A stretch of DNA of 64,000 nt, taken from assembly GCA_963070105.1 (NCBI GenBank), contig OY718806.1:4485865-4549864 (forward strand), given 5' to 3'. Below, piece by piece: positions 1 to 11,976 of the stretch. Source of the DNA: Litomosoides sigmodontis. Its lineage: Eukaryota; Nematoda; Chromadorea; Rhabditida; Onchocercidae. Every line of letters starts with the position of its first letter. The first letter of the stretch is position 1. A program made the position numbers and the translations under genes. Under the pieces are notes generated by a model. The model did not search any database. It saw only the letters and a list, made by a program, of their open reading frames with translations, and was not told the origin of the DNA.

Positions 1-58
1 ATGAGAGAACGTGACGCTATTTTTTCTATTTTTCTTTCTGCCACTTGTTATTCTACAG

Positions 59-2323
59 ATACTCCCTGTATATTTCGATCTCACGCAGAGGTAAAGGTTT
101 GTGGAGGCAACATATGACATTCCTTCGTAAAATGTCAAATAATTCATATTATCCAGGACTGGAGAGCTCGTGCAAATGGTTTGAGCATTATAACTGATGT
201 CGCTCGTAGCAAACATTTTATTGAGATTGGTAATAGCTATGCTCGCAAAATTCTTCGATTTTTAACGAGTGCACTTGATGTTGAAGCTACATCGGGATTT
301 TTTGCCATTGGACACTTCATAAAACAACGTAGCAAGAACACAAGTGTAATTTTTTTTGCTATATCTGAAAGAAGAAAAGTCGTTTTTGAGGTTCTAGTTT
401 CCCTTCTACACTTCTGCTCTTATTAAGTACAACTCCTTCAGTAAATCCCTTAAGTTGTATGAATTGCAGTGGCCGTTTTATTGGACAAGGGGAATTAAGG
501 AATCAAATGTTTTGTTTTTAATTTGCGGTGGAAAGTACTCGCTTATTCGGATAGAACTGTAAAGGCATTTTTATATATTACTATTTTTCTATGTTCATTT
601 GAAAACATTTAATTTTAGAAATTACTTAAAATGAGAGTGATTGAAAAGATCGCGCATTTTCTCGCTCGCCATACAACTCCAGAGATCACGTATGAAGTCT
701 GTCCAATTATTCAAAGTCTTCTGTCCAAAAAATACATAAGATACATAGAATCCACAGTGGAAACTGGACTTGTGCTGCTACTTCTTAAGCTCTTGGATGA
801 CGTAAGTTCCATTATTTTGGAATGAAAACAGATGGAAGCTAGTCATGCGAGAAGCGAAGGCGTTTCACTGTTGACACATGCTATAACAGTTCGTTAAATC
901 TTTTCTTGTGATTCTCGTTGACATCTGTATCGAAATATTACAAGCTAAATATTATATTTCTCTCAATAATTTAGAAATTGAAAATGCGATCTTAAGAAAC
1001 AATTCACTTCCTAGAGAGTGGATTTGATTGCTTTACCGCTGACGTTATTTGTTTTATACAAGTTCCAAAGGTCTTGATGCTAAACTTATTAGACTGGGTA
1101 TTTCAGAACATTGGAAATGTTATAGAATTAAACCAAATAAGTGCGGCTTAAGTAAAACAGCGTAATTGCGCTAAACAATTGCGTTCAGCTAGTTTTGTTG
1201 AATTTCAGTCAAAACGTTTCTAGGGTGCCCCAAATTATAAGGATGAGGCTTGCACCACGCTACGTTCCTTGAACGAGATATGGCGACCAAGACACGCAGT
1301 GAGATTAGTTGATCCGCAACACATCAGAATAATGTGTAACATCCTCAAGAGTTCAAACACTACACATATCTCATGCATTATTGCCTTAATGCATTCTGCT
1401 ATGGAAGCCTGTTTTGCATTAAAAGATGATGTTAAAACGAAGGAAGCAAAGGAATTACTCAAAGTTTGTTTTTAAAGCATAGATTTACAAACACTTCCAC
1501 AATGGTTGCATCATCCACTTTTGCAATCCTTGTCGAGAAACCCGAAGTGTAACGGGAAATACGTTTATTATCAATATAGTATGTAATCTAAGTATTCATT
1601 TAAATGTAACCCATTCATCCATCACATATCGCATCCTCCCCACCCCCAAATGCTAGTTAATCCATTATACAATGTGCTATTCGTTGTGTTAACACCAAAC
1701 TGCTTCTCACATTTTACCAATCCATCTATGTAGCAATCACTCAGTTCACCAAGCCACCCCTCTTTATCACAATTGATCATGTAACAAAGGAGATGCTTCT
1801 CCTCTGATAGAAGCTGAAGATCAGATAGAGCCGTTTAAAGACAGATTTGGGTGCGGTTGGTTTTTTTCATTGTTACTATATTCACTGTTGCAACGGATAA
1901 ATCAAGTATTCATACTAAGCTTCGACTACGCTCTCAAGCATCAACAACCAAGCAAACTTCTCCGAAGAATCTCCTTTTTCACAACAGTCCTTTCCAGCCG
2001 TTGCTTTTACATCTTGGATTAACTATACCCCAGATATCGTCCATACAAAACAATTGTTTTTCAGTTTTCTGGAAAAAAATAATTATTATCCATTGAATAA
2101 GTTGAAATTTCAGGAGTTCGGAGCTGATAATTATGTCCAAAAATTTGTCGACAGTGTTCGTAAAGACATTTCGATGAAGAAATTGGCTATGAAACTGCAC
2201 ACTCTTTATTTAAATGACTTAGAACCAGATTCGAGACAGAATCATGCAGGAATTGAAAAGGCATCACATGCTCAAAATTCGGGATCCGCAGGAACTGAAA
2301 TTTGTGCATCATCAAGTTGTTGA
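59..2323 (+). CDS. C-terminal part of a helical protein, possibly katanin p80 (con80)-like; 5' end outside window
   Basis: Five exons can be joined in one frame: about 59-90, 157-345, 619-801, 1224-1463 and 2114-2323 (stop TGA). Each is flanked by AG/GT signals and phases agree. The product is almost entirely amphipathic helix. Exon 3 (residues such as PEITYEVCPIIQSLLSKKY, then YIESTVETG and a leucine-rich helix) resembles the con80 domain of katanin p80, where a 'P.I..LL.SKYE.YV.T...LKLIL' pattern is typical. In katanin, con80 binds the p60 ATPase and microtubules. The start of exon 4 (YKDEACTTLRSLNEIW) could match the con80 C-terminal helix. The first exons (DWRARANGLSII) also recall a TOG/HEAT repeat, so another microtubule-associated helical protein is possible. 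The tail after about position 2220 is low-complexity. The gene model is fairly secure; the identity is tentative. WD40 repeats, if present, would lie upstream of the window. Confidence 0.5.
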
Positions 2324-5300
2324 TGATTCTCAAAAGACAATACTACATCGTTCTACGCTTTTTGAAAACAAAAAAAATTCAATGTTAATTTATTTATGTT
2401 AGCTAAATTTATTCTTTCTGATAACCTTTGGTGTGTTAATTTATATGAGTGAACTCCATGCTTTCCTTCTTAATATGCTCTAATCCAAATAACATAAGGA
2501 ATTTTTTGAAATCATATCACAAGTTTGACTTCGGTCCTTCTGGTAGAAAGAAAAAGAAAGTGGAAATGGAAATGGAAGTGAAAGTGGAAATCACGCAGAT
2601 TCGTATAAAAACACCTGGTGAAACTGTTTTTTTTTAATTTTCAGACCAACCGCTGTTTTGGAACCTTCATATGCATGCATAAATCCCATCCTACCGTATC
2701 ATTTGTTAACCCCATAAAGTGGAGATTTATTCATTTATGTTTTCACAACATTCCACCAACACTGTATGTCGCTAAACAATAACGATCTCTTAGCGAGCTT
2801 TTTTCGCTACGGTGTAATGTTTATGCATTAACAAATAAAGATCTTGCGGATTTAATGTTCGCAGTTATGCAAGCGCTATTTGTTTGACATGTTGCATGCT
2901 ATCCAGTTCCTTACTTTGAGTTGTTCCCAGCGGTCAAAGGCTGCAAGAAAGAGGTTATCTGCCTAACTGCTATGTACTATTGGAATTAATGGAAATTCAT
3001 GGAATTAATCATCTTTTCTGAATTAATTCCATGAATTTTAAGACTACAATTGCAGTTGGTCCAAGTTGCTAGAGATGGAGACCAAAGGCATTAAGGAAAC
3101 AGTCACCAAGTGTAATATTTATGGGGCAAATCTTTCCATGGACGGTGTCTGCGTTGTTGGGTGATTGTTGCATTTGTATTTATGAATTCAGATTTCACTA
3201 ACATTGCAGGGAAACGATGAGTTTTGCTGTACATCTTCGGACTGTCGCAGGATATATTCTGTTTTAACTATGATAACTTATGCTATTCTATTGCAAATAA
3301 TCTTTAAGAAGAGTTCCTTTCTACATATGTATTTATTATATTTTAACAAAGTTTCATATTCCGTAAATTGGGTTGTTATAAATTTCAGCTGAAAAATAAC
3401 TTCAGGTTAATATTTTGTCATTCGTATTCGTTATCCGTTAGTACTCCACTCATATTTTCTGCCTAATCCTTAATTTTTTTCTCACGGTCTCTTGTTCTAC
3501 CGTGTCCTCCTGTAATTCATTACGCTATATAATTTTCAGTACATGTTTATCGTATTTAGTCCTCAGTAAGTTGTATCAGCTGGATTTGTTATTTCAGAAT
3601 GTATCAGAAATTAGTCTTAATTTATGCTTTTTGTATAAGAGTGTATCATTTAAGCATTGTGATTTATAACATCATCTTGTTTGCTCTTAACTGTTAAATA
3701 TTAGAATTTTATACCTACGAACGCTGCTCAGGCTCAGTTGATGAGCTTGTGTTATATGTGTTGTGTTTTATTTAGATATTATTTGTTACAAAAGCATTTT
3801 ATTTGACATTTCATCTTCCACTAATTTAGATTCAGGTAATCCTGATAAACTCGTTTCGACGGCCTTTGCAGGAACAAGTAGTCAGATCAGCCAAAAAAAT
3901 CTATCAAGCTGCTGAGAGCAAGATTTGGTTTTTGCTTTGAGTATTATCCGATTTTATAATTGTCATAACTCGACGACCTTGATGAAAATATGATGTACAA
4001 GCACTTCTTATTGAAGTTGAAATTACTGAATGAAAAGTTATTCATATTCGTCACAGAAGTTCAAAATTTCTATTTCTCAACATATCCGCATTGCCTCTGA
4101 TATCGTATTCTCCTATACTATAGCATGGCATTCATTCACTTAAGCATTTTCCGTTTTCTAACACCTGGTTTCATTGATTGAGAAGTTCAAAGTTGTTTGA
4201 AGGATGTTTGAGATCTAATCTTAATCCGAAATTGTGCAAGCTTATTAAATGCTCTCTGACAAAATGCTGCCAAATTAATCAACATAGCACTTGGCATTGC
4301 TACTGATGTTTTTTATTCTTGATTTCGATTTATTACTGTCTTCAGTAAAAAGGTTTCGTTTGTGGTTTCCTTCTTTGAAAAAGGAATTCCCTTGTAGCCA
4401 GTGGTGACTGCTGGTAATTAGCAAAACAAAATAATGTGGAAGAATAAATTCCAAAACCATGGCAAAATTTCCGGTTTATACAGCAGACGACGCTACGCCT
4501 TGCTCTTTTCGAAGGACTTCAGTGTGTTTTAGAACCAATAATTCCAGTTAATCCAAACCGGTTTTCCAAAATTTTGGTATTGTAAAGCCACAAATAACAA
4601 TATTTAGCAAAATGACACAGGAATAGTAAGTGATCGCCGAAGAGACGAATCGTCATATCAAGGGAAAAACCTTTATCATATCATGTAGAGAGCTCTTTCA
4701 GGGAGCAATACTCTATAGACACCCCTCCTGCCTGTTTTGCACCAATATTCACGTTGAGCATATTATCTTTGAATCTCTCTTTATCTTTTGGTAGGAATGA
4801 CGCTTGTAGTAAGATGTGGAATTTGAAATAAATTAATAAGATATTTATTGACAGTCACTAAGGATTTACTAAATGGAAGAGCACAAAGTTACGATGTATA
4901 AGCATAAGACACTGCTAGAAGTAGGCCTTCTGCTCCAAACACACAAGCACAATACATAATTTGTTGAGAATAATTGAACATTCAAAAAATTAAAGTAAAT
5001 CAGCCCAAGTGTAATAGACAAATTATGCTTTGAATTATTTGCATGAATGAGCAGAACACATCAGCGAATTACGCAAAACCAAATAGCGTCACGTTATTAG
5101 GTCCTTAAAATGATCTTTGAGCAAATCATATGCAGACAATGAAACTGAGAGAACAAAAACCAATAACGACTGTAAAGAACTTTTCAGGCAGTTTAAATTA
5201 GGTTGAGAGTTTCATATACGATGTTCGCAGTATCCTACGAGTCATATTAGCCTACTTTTGTGATACAGACCTATTCCACATATTTAAGCAGCAACTTCAA

Positions 5301-5738
5301 ACTTGAATCCGAACCGGTTATAAATGTAAAACCGCAAATACTCAGGATTATAACCCAATGTCTCAAAATAACGCGTAAATACAATATTACTATATATATT
5401 AACAAATAGGACAGATATTTGGCAACTGGTACTATAGTTACCATGAAAACGGAATGTTACAATAGAGAATTTCTAGTGACAAGCCGTCCTTCGTGCAAAA
5501 TTGGAAACGTTTGCCATTTACGGATTTTGGCCAGTGCAACATGTATTTTTATCATTGAGTAATTTAATTTATATCAGCCACAGCGGACAATATATTAAGC
5601 AATTAAGTTTGCCTATCTGAATTATTCGGTGTCAGTAATAAACACGGTAAAGCGAATAAATGAATAGTTTTAGGATACCTTGGATACTCCTTGTTCTGCT
5701 AAAATTTCTGCTACGATAGCACAAAAATGCAAAGTTTC
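2324..5738. other. Intergenic region without recognised gene
   Basis: This is the stretch between the katanin-like gene and the cytohesin gene, whose ends face each other (tail to tail). It contains a perfect 17-bp hairpin (2993-3038) and a purine-rich GGAAAT/GGAAGT stretch near 2550-2590. A short coding-looking segment after a TTTGCAG at about 3871 cannot be connected to anything. No open frame here has convincing splice partners or family resemblance. Confidence 0.6.
2993..3038. repeat. Perfect 17-bp inverted repeat with 12-nt loop
   Basis: Bases 2993-3009 (AAATTCATGGAATTAAT) are the exact reverse complement of 3022-3038, separated by 12 nt. It lies about 670 bp downstream of the katanin-like gene's stop. 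Its function is unknown; it could be a foldback remnant or an RNA hairpin in a long 3' UTR. Confidence 0.8.
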
Positions 5739-8614
5739 CTATGTTTTATTTTTCAGCTTCATCTTTTTTAACTGCAACATTTGATAAAACGGGTCGTAAT
5801 TTATTGATCGTCTGAAAGTAAACCAACTTTACGAGTAATCAAAATTTGGCAAAAATTTTTCACTATTCTGCTTCAAAAAAATAAAACATGGAGAAATGTA
5901 ATTCTAAACACACCAATCTGCATTCAGTTTTAAATACTTTAAAAACATACTCGATAGAACTTATCCATTGATTCATCTCCTCTTGCGAAAAAGCACACAT
6001 TTTATAAGAAGTATGCCGACCTACAACCATTCTTCCATCTGGTTCTGTTTTACAAGCTTTTATTACCTGAAAAACGACCCAACTTTGATTACAGTGTAAA
6101 TAAATATGTAAAGTAAAGAAGAAAGCTCAAAGTGATACAAATAAGGAAACTGCATCAGAATGCTTTATTTCCAAGTTGACTTGATACAATATTTGAAACA
6201 GAGAGAACGGACCATAAGAGAAAATCATATGTGAGATATCACCGACATTTCAGATGACACAGAAAAATTGTGAACCTGACCATTCGGATGCTAGATTCAA
6301 TGAAATTTCACTGATAAATACAAACCTCACTGCTATCGCTGTAGATTTCGAAACAGTACGGCTTGCCTTTTTCTTCAATAGCACGAACACGAACATTTTC
6401 TAGAGGTATGATTCCTCGTGGCTCTTTCGCCTTTAACATGCCATACTTAGTTTATATTAGCCATTTCTTTAATGATTTCTGGTAAATTAACCAAACTGAT
6501 TCTGTGAGTAAATAACAATAACAAACAAATAACAAACATCTAGTGTTCTTGGAAGAAATGCGCCTTTAATGGTACTTTTGCGTTCATATTATAACTGAAA
6601 ACTTTATTTGCACAGTGAACTAAATGCTAAGTCAGTCATCAGCAAAAGTAAACTTTCAGAACTCAAAATACAAGTTACAAATCTTACCGTTGTATGTTCA
6701 AAATAATATAAACATTTCTCAACTAAAATGAACCACCGTCTTTTCCACGACTTTAAAAATGGACGTGTTGTGGCCAGTGAAGATGCTGAAAAAATAAATA
6801 TTTGAAAAGCTCTTTATCCTTTAAAATTTTTCGCTTTAGTAAGTGAAATTAAAACACTACAAAAAGCATGTGCGAATCAATAACTTCTAAATAATAAAAT
6901 ATCACCTTGTTTCAGCAACCATCCTTCACGATCGGGGTTGAAGAATGTATTGTAAAACTCTCCATCGTCTGTTGGAAACTGAAACGGTTCAGTCCGAATA
7001 GATTCATAAATACTCTGAAAAAGAAAAAATAACTTCGAGTCCTATTGCTATATGCGTTAATCATCACCTTCATCCTTAACTACTTGAAAAGCTCTTTATC
7101 CTTTTATATTTTTTTTATATTTTGAAAGCTTTTTATCCTTTTATAAACCAGATTTCAAAAACCACGAAATTAAGGAAGTTCATTGCAACATGCATACATA
7201 ACTATGCTCAGGTTCGCTAAAATAAACTCACAAATACTAACTGTAGAAATAGCATTCATCTTACCTTACAGCGATAATTAGATTGGAAAAAAGACATACT
7301 TCTAATAATTCTTTGGGAACATCTCTTCCTTCATCGATACCATGATACATAGTTATGAAACCATCAAGTGTTAATGGAGTTTTTACATTACGATTATGCA
7401 GAGCGGTGTTTAACATTACGATTGCAAAACACAATATATAACAGGTATCTGCAACACGACTCCATATAACAGCTAAATTTTCAACTACTAATGAAGAATA
7501 TAAACACGAGATTCGTGAATGTTCTAATGAGAGATTTCTCATGCTTACTAGTGTTAGGATGAACTGACAAGGCGATAATACTTCTATACTTTAGTGAACA
7601 CTTGCACTGAGTTTCAGAGAAGTGAAAAAATTTCCTTGTTACAGCGAAAAGACGATAATCACGTATTAGAGAATCAGGCCACACATAAGTGAACCATAAA
7701 TCCTGGATTTAACAACCTCAAACTTACCAACACTAGAAAAAACTCCTGGATTGTTCGTACAATAACGACGTGCGAAAGCATTAACCATACGATCAATCTT
7801 CTGGGACTCACCAGGCAGACGAAATGACCAGAAAAACTGCCTAAGTGCTTGCACTAAGATGAGATCTGTGAAATCATGCAGTTCGCAAAATCTTTCTAAT
7901 ACTTCTAGGTTAAACGGATGGTTTTCGCCCAAATAATCGCCAACAGCGCTTTTTCGTAAGCCTAAACAAATAATAGTGCTGGATAGAAACCCTCTACTTA
8001 TAAGAGACTGCATTGAGAAAGTCTTTTGCAGGTCCCAGCCATTCCAGATTATTATTTCAAGATCTCAGTTACTGTAGAAATTGAGATAACATAACATTTA
8101 ATAAAACCATCTAACACTACAAAGAACTTACCCTCTCCTTTGTAGAGAAATTCCGCAACCGATGCAGATGAGTTATGAACAAGGTTATGCTGAATCATAT
8201 ATTCCATACCCTTTTTGGGATCTATATTGAAATTTTTCCGAGCTGTAGACATATGCCTTCCATTTTGACTGTATCTGAAATTAATACAAATGATAACAAC
8301 ACTGCAAAAATCCTCATCATAAGAAAAATACATCAGTCAATCTTAAATAAAGCTAACTCTTCATCAGGAATATCGATTGTTGCCAATTGTGCGTTAATTC
8401 CGTCCAGTTCCGACCGAATTTCCTGAAAGTGACAGCAATAACAAATCGCGTGAATCAAAGGCATTTTATGAAAAAACCATTTCAGCGATAAAAGTCCAAA
8501 ATAAAAAATAGGATTTACCTCCACATCCTCATTGATTCCAGACCGACGTGCACGCAAAAAAGCAAGATCCTCTAATTCCGCCGGAGTGAAATCGGTAGTG
8601 TTAAAATATGCCAT
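5739..8614 (-). CDS. grp-1: Cytohesin-type Arf guanine-nucleotide exchange factor (Sec7 + PH), grp-1-like
   Basis: Ten exons on the minus strand: 8614-8519, 8422-8358, 8274-8132, 7961-7728, 7448-7300, 7014-6906, 6785-6688, 6430-6326, 6066-5951 and 5811-5739. They total 1188 nt, or 395 aa plus stop, the usual cytohesin length. The order is a short coiled coil (about residues 8-53), a Sec7 domain (about 60-245) and a PH domain (about 260-375), then a basic tail ([10 protein letters not shown]). The Sec7 domain carries the glutamate finger in [13 protein letters not shown], which expels GDP from Arf. The PH domain has the [10 protein letters not shown] strand and [12 protein letters not shown], typical of phosphoinositide-binding cytohesins. 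The family activates Arf at the plasma membrane and endosomes. The start is the first ATG, giving a normal N terminus ([17 protein letters not shown]). Exon 2 uses a GTTAGC donor, the weakest junction in the model. C. elegans grp-1 is the expected orthologue. Confidence 0.93.
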
Positions 8615-10080
8615 TACAATAATTACATGGAATCAGTAAATATGAATTGATAGTTATTAAATTCCCTAGAAAAATTGTTTAATAGGCAATAATTTGTGAA
8701 ACGTAATCGATTATTCGACAGCAATAAAGACTTGAGTACACTAACGCGAACAAATTTTCACTTGCTTATAATATCATTTTTCCTAAAAGAGTTTAGCGCT
8801 GTCTTTCCCACTGTTCGATTGACTCTGAGCAATGCATTTGTATGTTACTCAGACTCAGCATTCTACAATATAACGTGTATCCTCCGAATCTAAGCAGAAA
8901 AAGGGATCTGAAATCTCGTTCGTAATTTCGATCTCAATAAAATGAGGAAAATAATGTGAAGAATTGGAAGGTATATTGTTCAAACTAGCTGTGCCTTCCA
9001 GCACGTAGTAAAAAGTCAAGGGAGGGGTCACCTCATACTACGCTGCCTATTCTGCCTCGTTGGCCTCAACAACAGTGAGACGAATATGCGCGAAGATTGA
9101 GTCCAATAATCACGTCAATCCATGCTTTGCTCATCAAAGAAAATGAACTCCCAGAAACACCACCGACCAACACCCCACTACGAGCTCACCAAACCCTCAT
9201 TTGCTGCACGTTCATATCTCGTTTCTCTCGATGATTCGTTGCGAGAGCCTAACCCTTACCGCCAGCATTAAAGTTTCTCCTCATTGCGGAGATTCAAAAG
9301 CGTTGTACAATAACTTGTGCCCGTGTTAATTCTCCATAAAATTAGATCTGTCTCCTAATTTCTGCCTCTACTTCCCTAAACGACATTTCAAAGCAGTTAA
9401 TCTTGTTACTAAAGTGACTGCGTACTCAGATAAAAGCGGAAGCATGCAGCAAATTCCAAAGATTGTTGTCACTTAAATAATAAATGTAACGACAATTTCA
9501 AAAATGCAGAGAATAAAAAACTAATGTAAAATAAGGCACGAAGACAAAAAAGATACCTGCACAAAAATGCCCGAAAAAATAAAGAACCAGACAACCATAG
9601 TTCTGCCGATGTTGTGTAAGAGCTGATATTGTGTTAGAAAATTTTCAAGAATCAAAAATATGAAATGTTAATCAAAATAAATGAAATATGACGAACAAAA
9701 AGTAAAGCAAGATGATGATATGAAATATTGGAAAATACAGAGGCTATGAAACAACAATATCATCGAAAAGTATGGAAAAACAATTCATAAATCCGATTCT
9801 GCAAAAGTTAACAGGATAGTTAAAAGTTAACAGGATTCTTACATCGAATGTCACAAGTTGATTTCGCAAAAAGATACATCGGATTTCGAGCAGTACAGTA
9901 ATTCCATTCGCAGTATAAACAATGCGGAAGGTTTTTTAATGACTAACTCTGGAAAGAAAGGACATACACGTTCCTGCAACCCATGTTATTGGGAAACACT
10001 CGACAACAGATTTTACTCTTTGCTCGTTTGAGCCGTTTGATTCTTGCAATTTAACGTTTCCTGTTCCGTATTTGCGTTCT
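8615..10080. other. Upstream region of the cytohesin gene; no gene seen
   Basis: This stretch contains the 5' flank of the cytohesin gene. About 9000-9350 is richer in G and C than its surroundings, as expected of a promoter. A short direct repeat (AAAAGTTAACAGGA twice) sits near 9800-9840. No coding exon could be supported. Confidence 0.5.
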
Positions 10081-11431
10081 TTACCGCACAGGTGATAATT
10101 TCTTTTCTGCTAAAAAACCCAGGTAATAATCTTTTCTGTACGCTTGGCACTGTGCATCCTCTTTCATACCAAACTGTATCCAAGACCACAGATTAGCAAT
10201 TATGGGTTCAAAAGTTTTGAAAGCATGTAGCAGTGTAGTCGAAAACGTACCATTCTGCTTAGCCATATCCCTAGAATACAATGAATTATTAGTGAAGAAT
10301 GGCTCCCTCGCTGAACGGCAAAAGGTTTATGCAATATGAGCAGTAAAGTTTACTCCTAGAATGATGAAATTCATGTGTCATATGTAATTTTTAGCGCTTT
10401 AATACAAAACTCGAAGATTTAAATTTACAGCGATCAAGAGCCTTATATGCACCTGATGATCCACGCAAGTCCGCGGGAGATCCAAGAATGACAAATCAAG
10501 TTATTGCTTCCAAAAAGCGTGCAAAAACCCATTTTTTCTGCTATATCCCATAAAAGGAAAATGAAACTATTTAGTTTTCAAACGTTTCTCAGAAAACATC
10601 AATAAATTTTTATCAGTGATTCAAAAGAGAAATGAACTCTTTAAGAAATTCATTCCCAACAAGATTTTGTGGATAAACAGTTTTTTTTTTTTTTTATTTT
10701 AAACATGCTGCAATTGCTTAGAGGAAAATCAGAAACCAGTTATGAATTTCCGAACTACTGCAGTAAAATACCGACCAGAAGATAAATGTGGGTAAAACGA
10801 TTCGATAAATGCAAGTGGAAAGCTTTCGCCATCAGCAATGCTTAAGAATACGTATTCGCGGGGACTAATTCGTTTATCCAGTGCATGGCGCACGTCAGTC
10901 TGTTCGTTAAATGCATTTCCAAGCACATCGAAGGTAAAAAGGGATGGTGTAATATCAATTTGCTGCAATTTAAACCATTTTAGTGAGCAAAATCGATAGA
11001 TTTTGTTTAATGCAAACATAAAGTGCTTAGAGTTCGAATAAACCAAAAATGTAACTGAAGCAATAATCGGAACGTCAAATTTTTGTTATCATTACGACAC
11101 CATTACGGCGTGAAGAAATAACTGTTGCTCGTGAAAACTTCCTATTTTGTTAATGCATGGACGGAAGCTGCTACAGATACTAATGATTTGCACAGGCTAT
11201 TCCGATCGATGCGCAAAACTGCAACGTAGTGACATCCGGCAAAGATTCAGTTGTGACCGCTTCATCCAGTATTTCAGATTTATTTCCGATAGTTGCGTTT
11301 ATCTTGGCAGGTTGGGTGTAAAATCCACAGCAAAGCACATAATATCTCCACGGCTGGCAAGACAGATAGATTCTCGGAAAAGTTTTCATAAATTTCATTG
11401 AGTAAAGCCATTTATGCATCCACTCACACAT
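10081..11431 (-). other. Unassigned coding-like pieces, possible exons or relic of an unidentified gene
   Basis: Several minus-strand stretches look more protein-like than background. At about 10968-10777 an open segment follows a good acceptor (TTTAAATTGCAG) and encodes residues such as DVRHALDKRISPREYVFLS and ADGESFPLAFIESFYPHL. At about 10520-10410 there is a piece containing GSPADLRGSSGAYKALDR, and at about 10281-10095 one containing FEPIIANLWSWIQFGMK, ending at a GTAAAG donor-like site. A fourth open segment lies at 11431-11180. I could not join them with consistent phases and recognise no family. They could be exons of a fast-evolving gene, a pseudogene, or chance. Confidence 0.25.
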
Positions 11432-11976
11432 TCTGCGTTCTTCGGTCCTCGTTTTTTCCCTTCTGCAAAGCTTAGGGCCTCAACAGGTACTTACAATTAA
11501 TGACTACCCAAACAAAACCGAAAATGCCCACCCAATTGGACATTCTGTTGGACACCAACGAGACACGGAAAACACGAGCGTCTTCATGTCGGGGCAATGA
11601 GTAACGGGCCGTAAGAGAAGTATAGAAAGGATACATGTTTTGGTCGCACAGGCGAGGGAGGACAGCAATTTCAATATTTTATTCATTCGTTTTGTGACGC
11701 CGTACGTTGGGAAGGATGAATATTTGTGTATCAGTCTTTCAGACTCTGTCGGTTAGATGACATACTAAGAGACCAAAATAGAGATTTCTTGTGGATAAAC
11801 CACCCACCACCGCCAAATTGCTTTGGGGAAATTCGCGTATGCGCGAATTAGCCTGGGTCGTGCTTTAAACGTTCCGTTCCATCCGTCATGCTCTGAAGTT
11901 AATTGGGCGTATTTTACCATTACACCAACTTACTTCATTGTCACCGAGCACAGTGTTGAATAATACACAGACGGTA
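11432..11976. other. 5' flank of the POFUT2 gene
   Basis: No coding sequence could be supported. The stretch 11440-11930 is relatively GC-rich for this window and probably holds the POFUT2 promoter. Confidence 0.4.

Noticed and set aside
3204..3392. 62-codon hydrophobic frame
   Set aside because: It is isolated, has no splice partners and looks like AT-rich chance.
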